A stretch of 32,000 nucleotides of DNA from an uncultured bacterium (GCA_937991785.1 CALKMO010000277.1:1-32000); one strand, 5' to 3'. Shown: positions 1 through 9,085, numbered from the stretch's first letter. Made by a program: numbers and translations. The notes: generated by a model from the sequence alone, not told the origin.

Positions 1-89
1 GGGACGCTTTCGTCGTGGACGGACTGAACTGCCGAATCGTCCAGGTGCGGATAAGGAGCGCGGCGGAGGAAAATCTGCCGCTCGAGTGA
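1..89 (+). CDS. C-terminal end of an unidentified protein (5' truncated by the window)
   Basis: The frame starting at base 3 is open to a TGA at 87-89 and reads through about 28 codons, ending in AAEENLPLE. The 5' end lies outside the window. The fragment is too short to assign to a family. It is followed by about 175 bases without a convincing gene before the DUF4091-type gene on the same strand, so it could belong to the same polysaccharide-related cluster. That last point is inference only. Confidence 0.4.
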   Translation, partial: DAFVVDGLNCRIVQVRIRSAAEENLPLE

Positions 90-263
90 CCGGCCGCCGA
101 AACGGCCTGCCCTCGCCGCCGGCGATGCCGCCGGAGCGAAGGGGGCAGGCCGGGATGCCGCACGCCCGCGGAAACGCGCAAAAAGGCGCCGCGGTCGGGC
201 GGCATAGAATAAGCGGGAGACGACGGCGACGCAGCACCTGCGCAGGCAGGGAGGGTGGGAGAA

Positions 264-3008
264 ATGGGGACGAACCGGGCGTCGCGCCAGATCCTGACGC
301 CTAGGGCGCCTGCGGAGGCGGCGGCGCTGGCGACGGCGCTGGCTGCCGTTCTGGCGACGGCCGCGACCGAGGCAGGGACGACGGCGGCCGCCGCCGAAGC
401 GACCGCCGCGACGCCGGCAGCGGGGAATCCGTCTGCCGAGGGACGGCTCATACTTGACGAGGGCAGTCTCTGGCGCGGCTGGATCGCGTGGATGCCGGCC
501 GTATGCCGGGACAAGGACGGCAAAACGGTACCGGCCAGGGTGTGGAACCCGCTCGGGATATCCAGCACGCCGCCGCCCGAAAGCTGGGTCAAACCCGACT
601 TCGACGATTCGGCGTGGTTTTACTGGCGCGAGCCGAGGAGTCGCCGGACGATCAAAGACGGCGATTCGGAAATGCCGGTCTACGACATGGGGCAGTACGG
701 GATCCAGAGGTCAATATATATCGGCCAGAGGTGTTTCCGAGGCAAGTTCGAAGTCAAGGACCCGGCGAAGGTCGGCGGACTGTCGCTGTCGGTCGGCTTC
801 CGCGGAGGCGCGGTCGCTTACTTGAACGGCGCCGAGGTCGGACGCTCGCATCTGCCGCCCGAGGGTGAATTGTCCCCGGACGTTCCGGCCGACGACTACC
901 CCGAGGATGCAGAATGCAAGGATGTCAAATACGATCCCAAGAAACCCGAAGTCATAAGGCGGCTGAACGCCCGCGTCAGGACGATGCGCGTTCAGATCCC
1001 GCCTTCGGCGCTCAGAAGAGGCCTGAACGTTCTCGCCCTGGAAATACACCGCTCGCCCATGAGGAAGGAGGCATGGAACGCCTGCGGGCTGGTTTCGGTC
1101 GAGCTGAGGGCATCGGGCGCGGAAGGGGCCGTGATCCCGGCGACGGGACGTCCGAAGGGGCTCCAGGTATGGAATGCCAACGCCCTGACGGCCGTCACGC
1201 CTTTCGGCGGGCAGGCTGCGGTACGGACGTGGGCCGGCGGGGGGGCGCTTGCGCAAAGGTTTCCGCTGAGCTGGGGAGACCGGCATGCGCCCCTGTTGCC
1301 GATCCGGATGGTCGGCGCCGGGAACGGCGCGTTCTGCGGCCAGGTCGTCGTATCCGGCGACGCGCCTATCAGGGGGCTCGCCGCATCCTGCGGCGACCTC
1401 GCCCATGCCGGCGGTGCCGCGAAGATACCGTCCTCGTCGGTCGAAATCCTCTACCAGGGATATCCGGATGCCTTTCCGACGAGCATGGACCGGGACGTCA
1501 ACGCTTCGCTCGTGGATGTCCTGTACGAAAAACCGCCTCCGGAAGTCCCGGCGCGGCCGGGATGGACCGGCAAGGAAGATGCGCCGAAGCAGGAGTTTTC
1601 CATCCGCGGCTCGTGGACGGATCCCGGCGCCGTCGTGCCGATATGGCTGAAGGTCCGCGTGCCGAGGAACGCGCCGGCTGGAGAGTACTCCGGCGCGCTG
1701 ACTATCCGCGCCGAAGGCGCCGCGGCCGTGTCCGTGCCGGTCAGGCTCCAGGTCGCCGACTGGACGCTGCCCGACCCGAAGGATTTCGTCACCCATGTGG
1801 GCGCGATGCATTCCCCCGAGACCCTCGCGCTCTGGTACAAGGTCCAGCCATGGTCGGAGGAGCATTTCAAGTTGATCGAAAAGACGCTGCGCCGCGCCGG
1901 AGAGATCGGCGGCAAGCTGGTCTGTCTTCCCTTGGTGGCTGGCGCGACATGGATCCATAACGACCGCTCCATGGTTGCCTGGGTTAAACAGGAGGATGGA
2001 AGTTTCAAATACGATTTCAGCCTTTTCGACCGCTACATGGACCTGGTTCTCAAATACCTGAAGCCCGAGGCGGTCATCCTGTACGTCACCGACGGAGACG
2101 GCAGGAGCTTCATCAAAGGGGTAAGCGCGCCGGACGGCAGCGTCATCCCGCTGCCGCCTTACGAGCCTAAGCCCGAATCGGTCGCCTTCTGGAAGCCGGC
2201 GCTGGCCGCCGTCCGGGAGCGGCTGGCGGCGCGCGGGCTGGGAGAGGCGGCCGTGCTTGGGCTGACCTGGGAAGGGAACGTCGGCGAGAAGGGGAAGGCC
2301 GCGGTGGAGCTGTTCAAACAGGCCGCGCCCGACATGAAGCTGGCGCAGATAGCCCACTACGGCGGGGCCGGAGGCGCCAACCACGGGATGCCGTACGGCT
2401 ACGTGATGTCCGTGTGGGGCAATTTAAGGGTACCGGAAAAGAGCAAGGCGTTCGGTGCGCGCGATGTGTCCATGAAGGTAGCCTGGCACCCGCGGGCCGA
2501 CGCGATATGGGACATCCGCTTCTTCGGACCGCGAGGCGCCTTCCGTACGATCATGGAGCGTTCGTGCCAGGGGACGATCGGCCTTGGGCCGGTGGGCCTG
2601 GATTTCTGGAACCTTCCGGGGCGGGGGGCGCTCGAAGGGGCCGGCGCGTGGAACCTGAGCATGTGCAACCAGACGACGGGCGCCCTTCTCGCCCCCGGCC
2701 CCGAAGGGCCGCTGAGCACGGTGCGCTTCGAGCAGCTTCGCGAAGGGCTCCAGGAATGCGAGGCGCGGCAGATTATAGAGAAGGCTATGGCCGACCCGGC
2801 GCTCAAGGCGAAGCTCGGCGATGCCCTAGTTAAAAAGTGCGAGGAGACGCTGAAGGAACGCGCCGCCGCCTTGGATTTCGCATCGAGGGGCGAATGGGGG
2901 CTGGAAGGCGAGGGCTGGCAGTGGTTCTCGACCTCCGGATGGGAGGACAGGACCCTGAAGCTGTTCGCCTGCGCCGGCGAGGTCGCCAAGGTACTGGGAG
3001 CCAAGTGA
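264..3008 (+). CDS. Secreted glycoside hydrolase-like protein, DUF4091 / GH123-like
   Basis: This 914-aa protein has an Ala-rich hydrophobic N-terminus that looks like a secretion signal. Next comes a jelly-roll, galactose-binding-like domain at about residues 60-280, with an FRGKFEV segment and a GGAVAYLNG turn. A linker and beta-sandwich follow, then a C-terminal TIM-barrel-like region from about residue 500. That region contains the YVTDGDGRSF and LGLTWEGN segments and a DFWNLPG segment near the end, which fit the DUF4091 family (related to GH123 glycosidases) seen in planctomycete-type genomes. The ATG at 264 is preferred over GTG 255 because GGGAGG lies about 9 bases upstream. The gene stands 5' of another carbohydrate-active candidate on the same strand, so joint glycan processing is likely. 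The substrate cannot be told from sequence. Family assignment is by eye. Confidence 0.72.
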   Translation: MGTNRASRQILTPRAPAEAAALATALAAVLATAATEAGTTAAAAEATAATPAAGNPSAEGRLILDEGSLWRGWIAWMPAVCRDKDGKTVPARVWNPLGISSTPPPESWVKPDFDDSAWFYWREPRSRRTIKDGDSEMPVYDMGQYGIQRSIYIGQRCFRGKFEVKDPAKVGGLSLSVGFRGGAVAYLNGAEVGRSHLPPEGELSPDVPADDYPEDAECKDVKYDPKKPEVIRRLNARVRTMRVQIPPSALRRGLNVLALEIHRSPMRKEAWNACGLVSVELRASGAEGAVIPATGRPKGLQVWNANALTAVTPFGGQAAVRTWAGGGALAQRFPLSWGDRHAPLLPIRMVGAGNGAFCGQVVVSGDAPIRGLAASCGDLAHAGGAAKIPSSSVEILYQGYPDAFPTSMDRDVNASLVDVLYEKPPPEVPARPGWTGKEDAPKQEFSIRGSWTDPGAVVPIWLKVRVPRNAPAGEYSGALTIRAEGAAAVSVPVRLQVADWTLPDPKDFVTHVGAMHSPETLALWYKVQPWSEEHFKLIEKTLRRAGEIGGKLVCLPLVAGATWIHNDRSMVAWVKQEDGSFKYDFSLFDRYMDLVLKYLKPEAVILYVTDGDGRSFIKGVSAPDGSVIPLPPYEPKPESVAFWKPALAAVRERLAARGLGEAAVLGLTWEGNVGEKGKAAVELFKQAAPDMKLAQIAHYGGAGGANHGMPYGYVMSVWGNLRVPEKSKAFGARDVSMKVAWHPRADAIWDIRFFGPRGAFRTIMERSCQGTIGLGPVGLDFWNLPGRGALEGAGAWNLSMCNQTTGALLAPGPEGPLSTVRFEQLREGLQECEARQIIEKAMADPALKAKLGDALVKKCEETLKERAAALDFASRGEWGLEGEGWQWFSTSGWEDRTLKLFACAGEVAKVLGAK

Positions 3009-3147
3009 CCGCGTACCGGAGGCCGGCCGGGGATCGCGGCGGCGAGATTCGGGTCCGAAACCTGTTCCGGCGGGATCGCCGCGGCGTACGATCGCGCGCA
3101 CCGATGGCTCGCGAGTTCCCGGCTGAATTTTGTATGCCGGCCCGAAA

Positions 3148-3154
3148 AAGGAGG
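3148..3154 (+). promoter_or_regulatory. Strong Shine-Dalgarno fixing a TTG start
   Basis: AAGGAGG stands five bases before TTG 3160. This selects TTG over the in-frame TTG at 3130, which has no such site. Confidence 0.6.
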
Positions 3155-3159
3155 CGGAG

Positions 3160-5493
3160 TTGAACGGACGCAGCGGCGAGGATGCGGGCGCATTCGAGTT
3201 GCGCCTTTCCAAGGATCGGCCGGGCAGCATCGAGGTGCGCCGGTCCGGACTTCCCATGCCGATCTTTCTCGGGCAGTCCCCGATATGGGACGACGGCGCG
3301 CGGCAGGACATCCCGTTCTCCCGCATCGGGCGGTCCGGCGGCGGATGGACGGCGGTCGGCACCCTGAACACCCCTTCCGGCACATGGAAGGTTCGCGATA
3401 CCCTGTCACCTCGCCGGAACACCCTCGTTGTGGAGCGACGGTGGACTTGGCGCGGCTCGCGCCTTGCGAACGTCCGGTTCGGCTTCGAGGCCTTCGCTCC
3501 GTTCCGCCGCTTGGATTTCTGGGCCAGGCCGTATATCTCAATGAACGGCAACCGCGGCTCGCGGACGGTCCCATCAGGGATGTCCAAGAACGGCCGGCCG
3601 TGGGTGTTCCGCGAAGAACGGACGACCGCGCCGGGCCTTATGACCGTCGAGTCTGAGGGGGAGGCGGCCGGAATATACACGGAGCCGGGACGGTCCGAGC
3701 GCGAGATATCGGCTTCGTGCATGGTTCGTACCCGGGACGGTTGCTTGCTTAGGATATTCTTCCCCTACGCCGAAAAGCCTGTCACGTTCCTCGGCGCGGC
3801 CTATCCCGGGAAATCGAGCGTTCCGGAGCAGGGGCTTTACACGTGCGGCAGCGGCTGGAACAACGGTTTGCCGGTCGAAGACGGCGAGGAAGTCCGCAGG
3901 CTCTTCTTCCTGGTGCTGGACGCGGCCGGTCAGCGGCGCCATGGCTACTTCCGCGTCTGGGAATCGGCGTGGGAAAACCTGGATGATCCCATCGCGCCTC
4001 CCGTAAGGCTGCACAGGATCGAAAATATCCTTTGGAAATCGCTCGATCATCACTGGTTCGACAGGGACGGCGCGCGCGGCTTCGTAGGCAGGATCGGAGC
4101 AGACGGCGACCTTCTGGGCGGGTTTACGCCGTGTTTCGAGGCGGGCTGGTGCGGACCGACCATGATGCTGGCATGGCTGGCGATCCGAAAGGCGGCGATG
4201 CTGGGCGAGCCGCGGTTTGCCGAGAGGGCCGTCGAGGCGGCCGACTTCTACGTGGATAACGCCGGGCTCCCCGGGGGTCTCTTCCGGACCCGGTTCGACG
4301 TGAAGCGCATGAGGTGGCTCGATCGCGAGCTGGACGCAGTGCAGATGGGCGGCGCCGCGTACTGGCTGCTGCGGTGCGCGGAGCTTCTGGACGGCCTATC
4401 CGGCAGCGCGTACAGCGCATCCTTCCCGGGTTCTCGGGCCGGAGCGGCGGCGGCAGAGCTGCCCGCAGGGGGCGGCGGCCGCGGCCGCGGATCTCCCGGT
4501 AATGCGGGACGTGTCGAATGTTCACGGATGGGAGCGGAATCGAGCGCTGCGCCCAAGGCATGCCTCGCCGCCAGATCCGCATCGGCTCGGGCCGTCGAGG
4601 CTCTGCTTAGGCGGGTGGCCGTCGGCCGATGGAAGGATTTCGCGCTGGCCTTCTGCGACCGCGCGGTTAGGACCCAGCGCGAGGACGGGGCCTTCGCGGC
4701 TAGATGGGCGGCCTGCGGCAGGGGATGCCGCGGCGTATGCTGGCGTCCGGCAAGCTTCGAGCGCGCTATGGGAGTCCATTCCGCGCGGGCCGTGCTGGAG
4801 GCGTTTCGCGTCACCGGGGAGAAGCGGTACTTGGATGCCGCCGCCCGAGGGGCCGAGTATTACATCCGTGCATGCGTGGACCGCGAGTGCGGATACGGCG
4901 ACTGCACGGACATCCTGGATTCCACGACCGAAAACGACGCGGCGGGCGTACCGGACCTGCTGCTGGACCTGTACAGGGAGACCGGCCGCGCCCTCTACCT
5001 GGAAAAAGCGATCCGCGCGGCGGAATACTGCCTCGCCTGGATGTTCACCTACAACGTGCATTTCCCGCCCGAGACCGACTGCGGCAGGCGCGGCATGCTC
5101 ACGCGCGGCTCATCGGCCATATCTCCGGAGACGGCCTTCGTGAGCTTCTTCTTCGCGCCGCAGGCCAACACTTTCCTGGAGTTTTGGCGGGAGACCGGCG
5201 AGGAGAGGTGGCTCGAGTATGCCGTGGCCGTCATCCGCGGCACACTCCAGATGATGACCGAACCAGGCGACACCTTCGGCCTGGCCGAGCGCCTGATCGG
5301 CTGCCGCGCGGAGGTCATACCGGTGCTCGACACCGTGAAGGGTTCCTTCGTCTGGAAGAAGGGGATGACGGGCTATTCATGGCATCAGCCAGTATGGTGG
5401 CCCGCGGTATTCAATCTCCTGAACTTCGCGGCGGTGGAGGATCGTTTCCCCGAGGTTATCAAGGAGCTCGAAGGCAGAGGAAGCCTAAAGTAG
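3160..5493 (+). CDS. Probable (alpha/alpha)6-barrel glycosidase/lyase-like protein
   Basis: The protein is 777 aa when started at TTG 3160. The first ~280 residues are beta-rich and aromatic (WRGSR, FGFEAFAPF), suggesting a beta-sandwich. From about residue 285 there are repeated helical hairpins of the six-hairpin type, with segments such as AAEYCLAW, YLDAAARGAEYY and a GYSWHQPVWW end. This architecture is typical of GH127-, GH88- or heparinase-like enzymes. I cannot pick a family and see no clear catalytic signature. There is no signal peptide, unlike the upstream DUF4091 gene, so it may act in the cytoplasm on imported sugars. A low-complexity Ala/Gly/Arg/Ser stretch at about residues 425-490 interrupts the barrel. 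The gene follows the DUF4091 gene by about 150 bases on the same strand. Confidence 0.6.
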   Translation: MNGRSGEDAGAFELRLSKDRPGSIEVRRSGLPMPIFLGQSPIWDDGARQDIPFSRIGRSGGGWTAVGTLNTPSGTWKVRDTLSPRRNTLVVERRWTWRGSRLANVRFGFEAFAPFRRLDFWARPYISMNGNRGSRTVPSGMSKNGRPWVFREERTTAPGLMTVESEGEAAGIYTEPGRSEREISASCMVRTRDGCLLRIFFPYAEKPVTFLGAAYPGKSSVPEQGLYTCGSGWNNGLPVEDGEEVRRLFFLVLDAAGQRRHGYFRVWESAWENLDDPIAPPVRLHRIENILWKSLDHHWFDRDGARGFVGRIGADGDLLGGFTPCFEAGWCGPTMMLAWLAIRKAAMLGEPRFAERAVEAADFYVDNAGLPGGLFRTRFDVKRMRWLDRELDAVQMGGAAYWLLRCAELLDGLSGSAYSASFPGSRAGAAAAELPAGGGGRGRGSPGNAGRVECSRMGAESSAAPKACLAARSASARAVEALLRRVAVGRWKDFALAFCDRAVRTQREDGAFAARWAACGRGCRGVCWRPASFERAMGVHSARAVLEAFRVTGEKRYLDAAARGAEYYIRACVDRECGYGDCTDILDSTTENDAAGVPDLLLDLYRETGRALYLEKAIRAAEYCLAWMFTYNVHFPPETDCGRRGMLTRGSSAISPETAFVSFFFAPQANTFLEFWRETGEERWLEYAVAVIRGTLQMMTEPGDTFGLAERLIGCRAEVIPVLDTVKGSFVWKKGMTGYSWHQPVWWPAVFNLLNFAAVEDRFPEVIKELEGRGSLK

Positions 5494-5529
5494 TGGAACC
5501 TGCGGCGCGCTGACCGCTGCCGCACCCGC

Positions 5530-5549
5530 CCGACCGGAGCGCGGGTCGG
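5530..5549. terminator. Possible bidirectional hairpin between convergent genes
   Basis: CCGACC (5530-5535) pairs with GGTCGG (5544-5549) across an 8-base loop. It lies in the 83-base gap between two convergent genes. There is no T-tract on either side, so intrinsic termination is uncertain. Confidence 0.3.
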
Positions 5550-5576
5550 ACCACACACTTCGCGCCGGCGCCGCCG

Positions 5577-7238
5577 TCAGTCCTTGAACCCGTTCCTGGC
5601 CGAAGCCTTCAGCCAATTTAGCCAGCCTTCCTCTATCTTTTTAAGGTCGTACCCGAATGCTTCTTCTATGGCCTCTCTATGTGCCAGGAACGCCTTGTCT
5701 TCGCCAGGGAACTCGGGGTTTGGCATCTTGCTCATCTTCTCCTTTATCAGCTTGACCATCTTCGTGAATTTCGCCGGGTGGACCTTGACCAGGAAAGTCA
5801 CCATGCTCCACGCATAGGCGTAGGATCGCGGATCCCGCGGCGATATTACGGACGCCTTCATCATCGTCTCGAAGCTCTGGATGTTGTTCCTGGCGATATC
5901 GTCGCGCAGAAGCACCGAATTCCGCTGGAATCCCTCGGTCAGATGTCTCTTCGCCGGATCGCCCCCGCAGTAGACGAAGTTGTCTATGTAGAATTCCATG
6001 TGCTGCGCCAGGCCCTCGTGCAGCCAGGGCATTATCCTGACGGTCTCGCCGGTAAGCTGGAGGAAGGCGTGGGTGCCCTCGTGGAACAAAGTGTTGTGCG
6101 CCTTGCGTTCCTTTTTGCCCTCGCCGGCGATCATGTCGTAGAAAGGTATGGCGATGTGCGCGTCGCGCCCTCGGTTCGTGAAATACCCGCCCGAGGCGAC
6201 GCCCACGGCGGAACGGTCCACCTTCGCGGCGAACTCCCTGAATTTCTGCATGGTGTCGAAATAATAGATGTCGCACTTGTCGTTCCACAGCCTGTCGCCT
6301 TCCTTGTGGTCCAGGAGGCGCGAAAGCATCTGGTACAGGTGTTCGTTCCAACCGGCGACCTTGTGAGCGGTGTTGTGGTCCATGTCGGCATATACGCGGT
6401 AGTGGGCCGTTTCGATGGTTATCATGTCCTTTATGCCGCAGACCTCCTGCAGCCTTTTCATTTTCTCGACCTGTTTCTGTCTTATGTCGAGCAGCTTTTT
6501 GATCGCCTCTTCGGCGCTGCCGGCCGCCTCGCACTTGTCGCACGGCACCAGTCCGGAGTTCCTGCATCTCCTGCATTCGGGCTTGCCTTTTTCGCATTCG
6601 CTGCACCAGAAGTCCTTCGAAGCGCGGCACTCGGGACACCGTACGAACCCGGAGCCCCCGCACTTCTGGCATTTGACGGCGGGATCCGGCCGGTCCGGCA
6701 GATTGGCTGGTCGTTTGTCGGGCGGGACGAGAACCTGCGTAGAGGCGGACGGGCGCGGTTCTTTCGTATCCTCAGCCGGGGCTCCGGTCTTCCGGCCGTC
6801 CGGTCCGATCGCCGGGTCGCGTGGGTTCTCGCGCGGAGCGGTCGCGGGAACCCCTCCTGCCAGGAAAGCCTCGACTTTCGCAGTGTAGCCCGCCGGATCC
6901 AGACGCCTGGCCCTGGCGAACTCGAACTCGGAATCCTCCTTCAACCCCTTCGAATGGCAGAACTTGCCCAGCTCGAATGCGGCGCCGGCGTCTTCCGGAT
7001 CGGCCAGCGCCTTTTTGCAAAGGTAGACGGATTTTGCGTCGAGCAGCGCCGCGTTGAGGACCTGTTCCCGCCCTCCGACCCTCAGCGTGACGGCCTTATC
7101 GGCGACCGAGACGACCTCGCCGGAAATCGTTTGCCCCGCCACCCTGATTTTAACCTCGCCGGCCGGCGCGACGGAGGCGGCCAGCGCCGACAAAACAAAG
7201 GCGGCAACGAGGAGCGAAGTATTATTCAACGTCCGCAT
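5577..7238 (-). CDS. Secreted gluzincin-type zinc metallopeptidase-like protein (DUF1570-like) with five CxxC pairs
   Basis: This is 553 aa from ATG 7238, which has a GGGAGG-type ribosome site just upstream. The order is: signal peptide (residues 1-27, ending APAG); a small beta domain (to about 65); a helical, TPR-like stretch; a Pro-rich linker; a Cys-rich segment (190-236) with five CxxC pairs resembling the DnaJ zinc finger, the first as CQKCGGSG; a helix; and a peptidase domain. The peptidase domain has HEGTH (386-390) and a downstream WLHEGLA (405-411), the pattern of gluzincins in which two His and a Glu bind zinc and the HExxH Glu is catalytic. DUF1570 and peptidase MA relatives share this layout. 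It is expected to act outside the cytoplasm; its substrate is unknown. A longer frame runs to 7328, but its N-terminus is Arg-rich and not signal-like. Confidence 0.75.
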   Translation of the reverse strand: MRTLNNTSLLVAAFVLSALAASVAPAGEVKIRVAGQTISGEVVSVADKAVTLRVGGREQVLNAALLDAKSVYLCKKALADPEDAGAAFELGKFCHSKGLKEDSEFEFARARRLDPAGYTAKVEAFLAGGVPATAPRENPRDPAIGPDGRKTGAPAEDTKEPRPSASTQVLVPPDKRPANLPDRPDPAVKCQKCGGSGFVRCPECRASKDFWCSECEKGKPECRRCRNSGLVPCDKCEAAGSAEEAIKKLLDIRQKQVEKMKRLQEVCGIKDMITIETAHYRVYADMDHNTAHKVAGWNEHLYQMLSRLLDHKEGDRLWNDKCDIYYFDTMQKFREFAAKVDRSAVGVASGGYFTNRGRDAHIAIPFYDMIAGEGKKERKAHNTLFHEGTHAFLQLTGETVRIMPWLHEGLAQHMEFYIDNFVYCGGDPAKRHLTEGFQRNSVLLRDDIARNNIQSFETMMKASVISPRDPRSYAYAWSMVTFLVKVHPAKFTKMVKLIKEKMSKMPNPEFPGEDKAFLAHREAIEEAFGYDLKKIEEGWLNWLKASARNGFKD

Positions 7239-7596
7239 CTTCCTCCCCGATCGCACGGGAATTCGGCCCATCGGTCGCGGCATGTCCGCACGGCATACCG
7301 AACCCCGGCCCGTCCTTGCATCAGACAATATACCACAAGCAATTCCGAAAAACCGCCGCTTGGCCGCCGCGGACCCGACTTTCGCGCCGGGCAGGCGGGT
7401 TCCCCACGGTCCCCCCTTGTACGATTAGACGCTCCGGACGTCGGCCTGTTTCCGGTTTTCGCGCAAAAACCGTGTCGGCCGACCGTCTGCAAGCACCCGG
7501 CGGATATGCCGATCCGGCGCCCGTTCCCGAAACATATGCGGGTGGCGACCCTCTCGCCGGCGGTATCCGGCGCGGAGGGGGCGACGCCAGCCGCCT
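7239..7596. other. 358-base gap between two minus-strand genes
   Basis: I see no coding frame of good quality here. It contains the hairpin at 7441-7482 and the 5' leader of the metallopeptidase gene. No convincing -35/-10 pair was found. Confidence 0.5.
7441..7482. other. Two-tier inverted repeat (hairpin)
   Basis: Outer arms TCGGCC (7441-7446) and GGCCGA (7477-7482) enclose inner arms CGGTTTT (7453-7459) and AAAACCG (7466-7472) with a 6-base loop. It lies 115 bases past the stop of the Gfo/Idh gene in its direction of transcription. It could be a terminator or an operator. No T-tract follows on the minus strand. Confidence 0.45.
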
Positions 7597-8592
7597 TCAT
7601 ATCCATTCCGGCCTGACCGGGCGTCCCTCGGCGGCCGACACGTTCGCGGCCAGGGTTATCGCCAGCGTCTTTACGGCCTCGGCGTAGGAGGTTCTCGCTA
7701 CGAGCGAGGGATTGCCTTCCCGTAAAGCCCGAAGGAAGACTTCGTCTATGTTCTTCGGGACCTCCACCCGGACGTCCGGTATCCGGAACGCCTCCGGCGG
7801 GGTTGCGGAGCAGCCGTCGGCCTTCCACGCCAGCCGCCCTCCCAGCAGCATGAACTCGATCATCCCCAGCCCGCCGGCCTTCATCGCGCAAGAGCAGGTC
7901 ACGACCCCTATCGCCCCGCACGCGAACGTCAGAAGGACGCACTGGCTGCCGGGTACGTCGGCATCCTGCGCATCGAGCAGACGATAGGAGTAGACCGCCT
8001 GAACCTCGACCGCATCGCCCAGAAGCCCCCTGAGCAGGTCCACCTGGTGGGTGGCTTGTTCCACGAGCTGCCCGCCGGACTCCTCCATTCGCCTCCACCA
8101 CGGCGTCTTCGGCATGCCTCCCCAGCGCACCGCCAGCGCCTGGCCGACCTCGTCCAGCCTGCCTCGGAGGATCCTTTCCGCCTGCAAGGCGCCGGCCGTG
8201 TACCTGAGCGAGTAGCCGACGCAGGTCAGGATCCCGGCCTTTTCGATCTTCGCGGCGATGTCGCGCGCCTTCGCCAGATCGAGATTCACCGGTTTTTCCA
8301 CGAACATCGGCAATTCCCGGCGGACGGCATCGAGCTCGATGTCGCCGTGCGCTGATGGCGGGACGCAAACGTAGACGGCGTCGAGGTCGTCCCGTTCGAG
8401 CAGCTTCCTGTAATCGGCACATACCTCCCCGCCGAACCGTGCGGCGGCGGCAGCGGCGCGGCTTCCGTCAACGTCGCAATGCGCCCTGAAAGAAACCCCG
8501 CCGAGTTCCGCGAGCTGTTTCATGTGTTGCAGAGCCATACTGCCGGCGCCTACAAACCCAATGCGTATGTCGCGGTTCCCTATGGGTTCCAT
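7597..8592 (-). CDS. Gfo/Idh/MocA family NAD(P)-dependent oxidoreductase
   Basis: The 331-aa length is typical of the family. The Rossmann fold opens with GFVGAGSM (12-19). The EKP motif (99-101) carries the lysine expected near the active site. GGQLVEQATHQVD (173-185) supplies the conserved histidine (182) of the C-terminal alpha/beta domain. Enzymes of this family oxidise or reduce sugars, inositols and related polyols with NAD(P). The substrate here is not predictable. There is no signal peptide, so it is cytoplasmic. The start ATG is preceded by an AAAGGGGAT-like site. It lies upstream of the metallopeptidase gene on the same strand, but with a 358-base gap, so co-transcription is doubtful. 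Together with the two glycan-related genes to the left it fits a sugar-use neighbourhood (inference). Confidence 0.88.
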   Translation of the reverse strand: MEPIGNRDIRIGFVGAGSMALQHMKQLAELGGVSFRAHCDVDGSRAAAAAARFGGEVCADYRKLLERDDLDAVYVCVPPSAHGDIELDAVRRELPMFVEKPVNLDLAKARDIAAKIEKAGILTCVGYSLRYTAGALQAERILRGRLDEVGQALAVRWGGMPKTPWWRRMEESGGQLVEQATHQVDLLRGLLGDAVEVQAVYSYRLLDAQDADVPGSQCVLLTFACGAIGVVTCSCAMKAGGLGMIEFMLLGGRLAWKADGCSATPPEAFRIPDVRVEVPKNIDEVFLRALREGNPSLVARTSYAEAVKTLAITLAANVSAAEGRPVRPEWI

Positions 8593-9085
8593 CGGTTCAA
8601 TCCCCTTTCCTGCGGTTTCCGCCGCGCACAGCTATCGCGGCGAACCCTTTGCAGAATCGCCAGCCACCCGGCCTCGACGCCGGCCGGATAGTGGCCGTTT
8701 ATCTTATCCATGGCCGTATCTCCGGCAATCGGCTAACTCCTGGATCATCCCAAGTTCAGCTAAAGACAAAAGCTTCTTTATCAGAAGGACTCTTAGTGAA
8801 GAACATAACGGGCTTTGTTGTGCAATAGGCGTCGCGGTCCATTGCGAAGTCGTAGGGGCGGGGAGTCCTCGCCAATACAACTTCTGCGTATGGTGCATAA
8901 TGCTTGAGTAATTATACTGTTCCATCCGCCGTCTGTTTCGTCTTACGAAGGACATTCTGAGCCTGGACATGAAGGAAAACCGGAGATGATTCAGAACTGC
9001 GGGGCCTTGTAAATGCCTACGTAGGAAGTACATTGGTTTTAGTGCTGGCGCTCGAAAGGCCGGCTTCCCAGTAAAGGAAACTATT
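8593..9085. other. Lower-GC intergenic region between divergent genes
   Basis: About 490 bases separate the Gfo/Idh gene (-) from the zinc-module gene (+). Much of it is visibly more AT-rich than its surroundings. It holds the hairpin at 8857-8873 and, at about 8809-8824, a GGGCTTTGTTGTGCAA stretch resembling terminal repeats of some IS5-family elements. Open frames here have no recognisable protein. Promoters for both flanking genes should lie here, but I cannot name a good pair. Confidence 0.4.
8857..8873. repeat. Short hairpin within a GTAGGGGCGGGG stretch
   Basis: GGCGGGG (8857-8863) pairs with CCTCGCC (8867-8873) across a 3-base loop, with one G-T pair. The sequence resembles small dispersed palindromic repeats of environmental bacteria. 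No second copy was noticed in this window. Confidence 0.3.

Noticed and set aside
711-2384. 557-codon minus-strand frame opposite the DUF4091-type gene
   Set aside because: Arg/Pro/Gly-rich shadow of a high-GC gene with no recognisable domain; the plus frame has clear family features.
5679-7616. 645-codon plus-strand frame opposite the metallopeptidase
   Set aside because: The minus frame has a signal peptide, five CxxC pairs and HEGTH; the plus frame is its antisense shadow.
8890-8918. TATACT at 8913-8918 as a -10 box for the zinc-module gene
   Set aside because: No acceptable -35 box lies 16-18 bases upstream.
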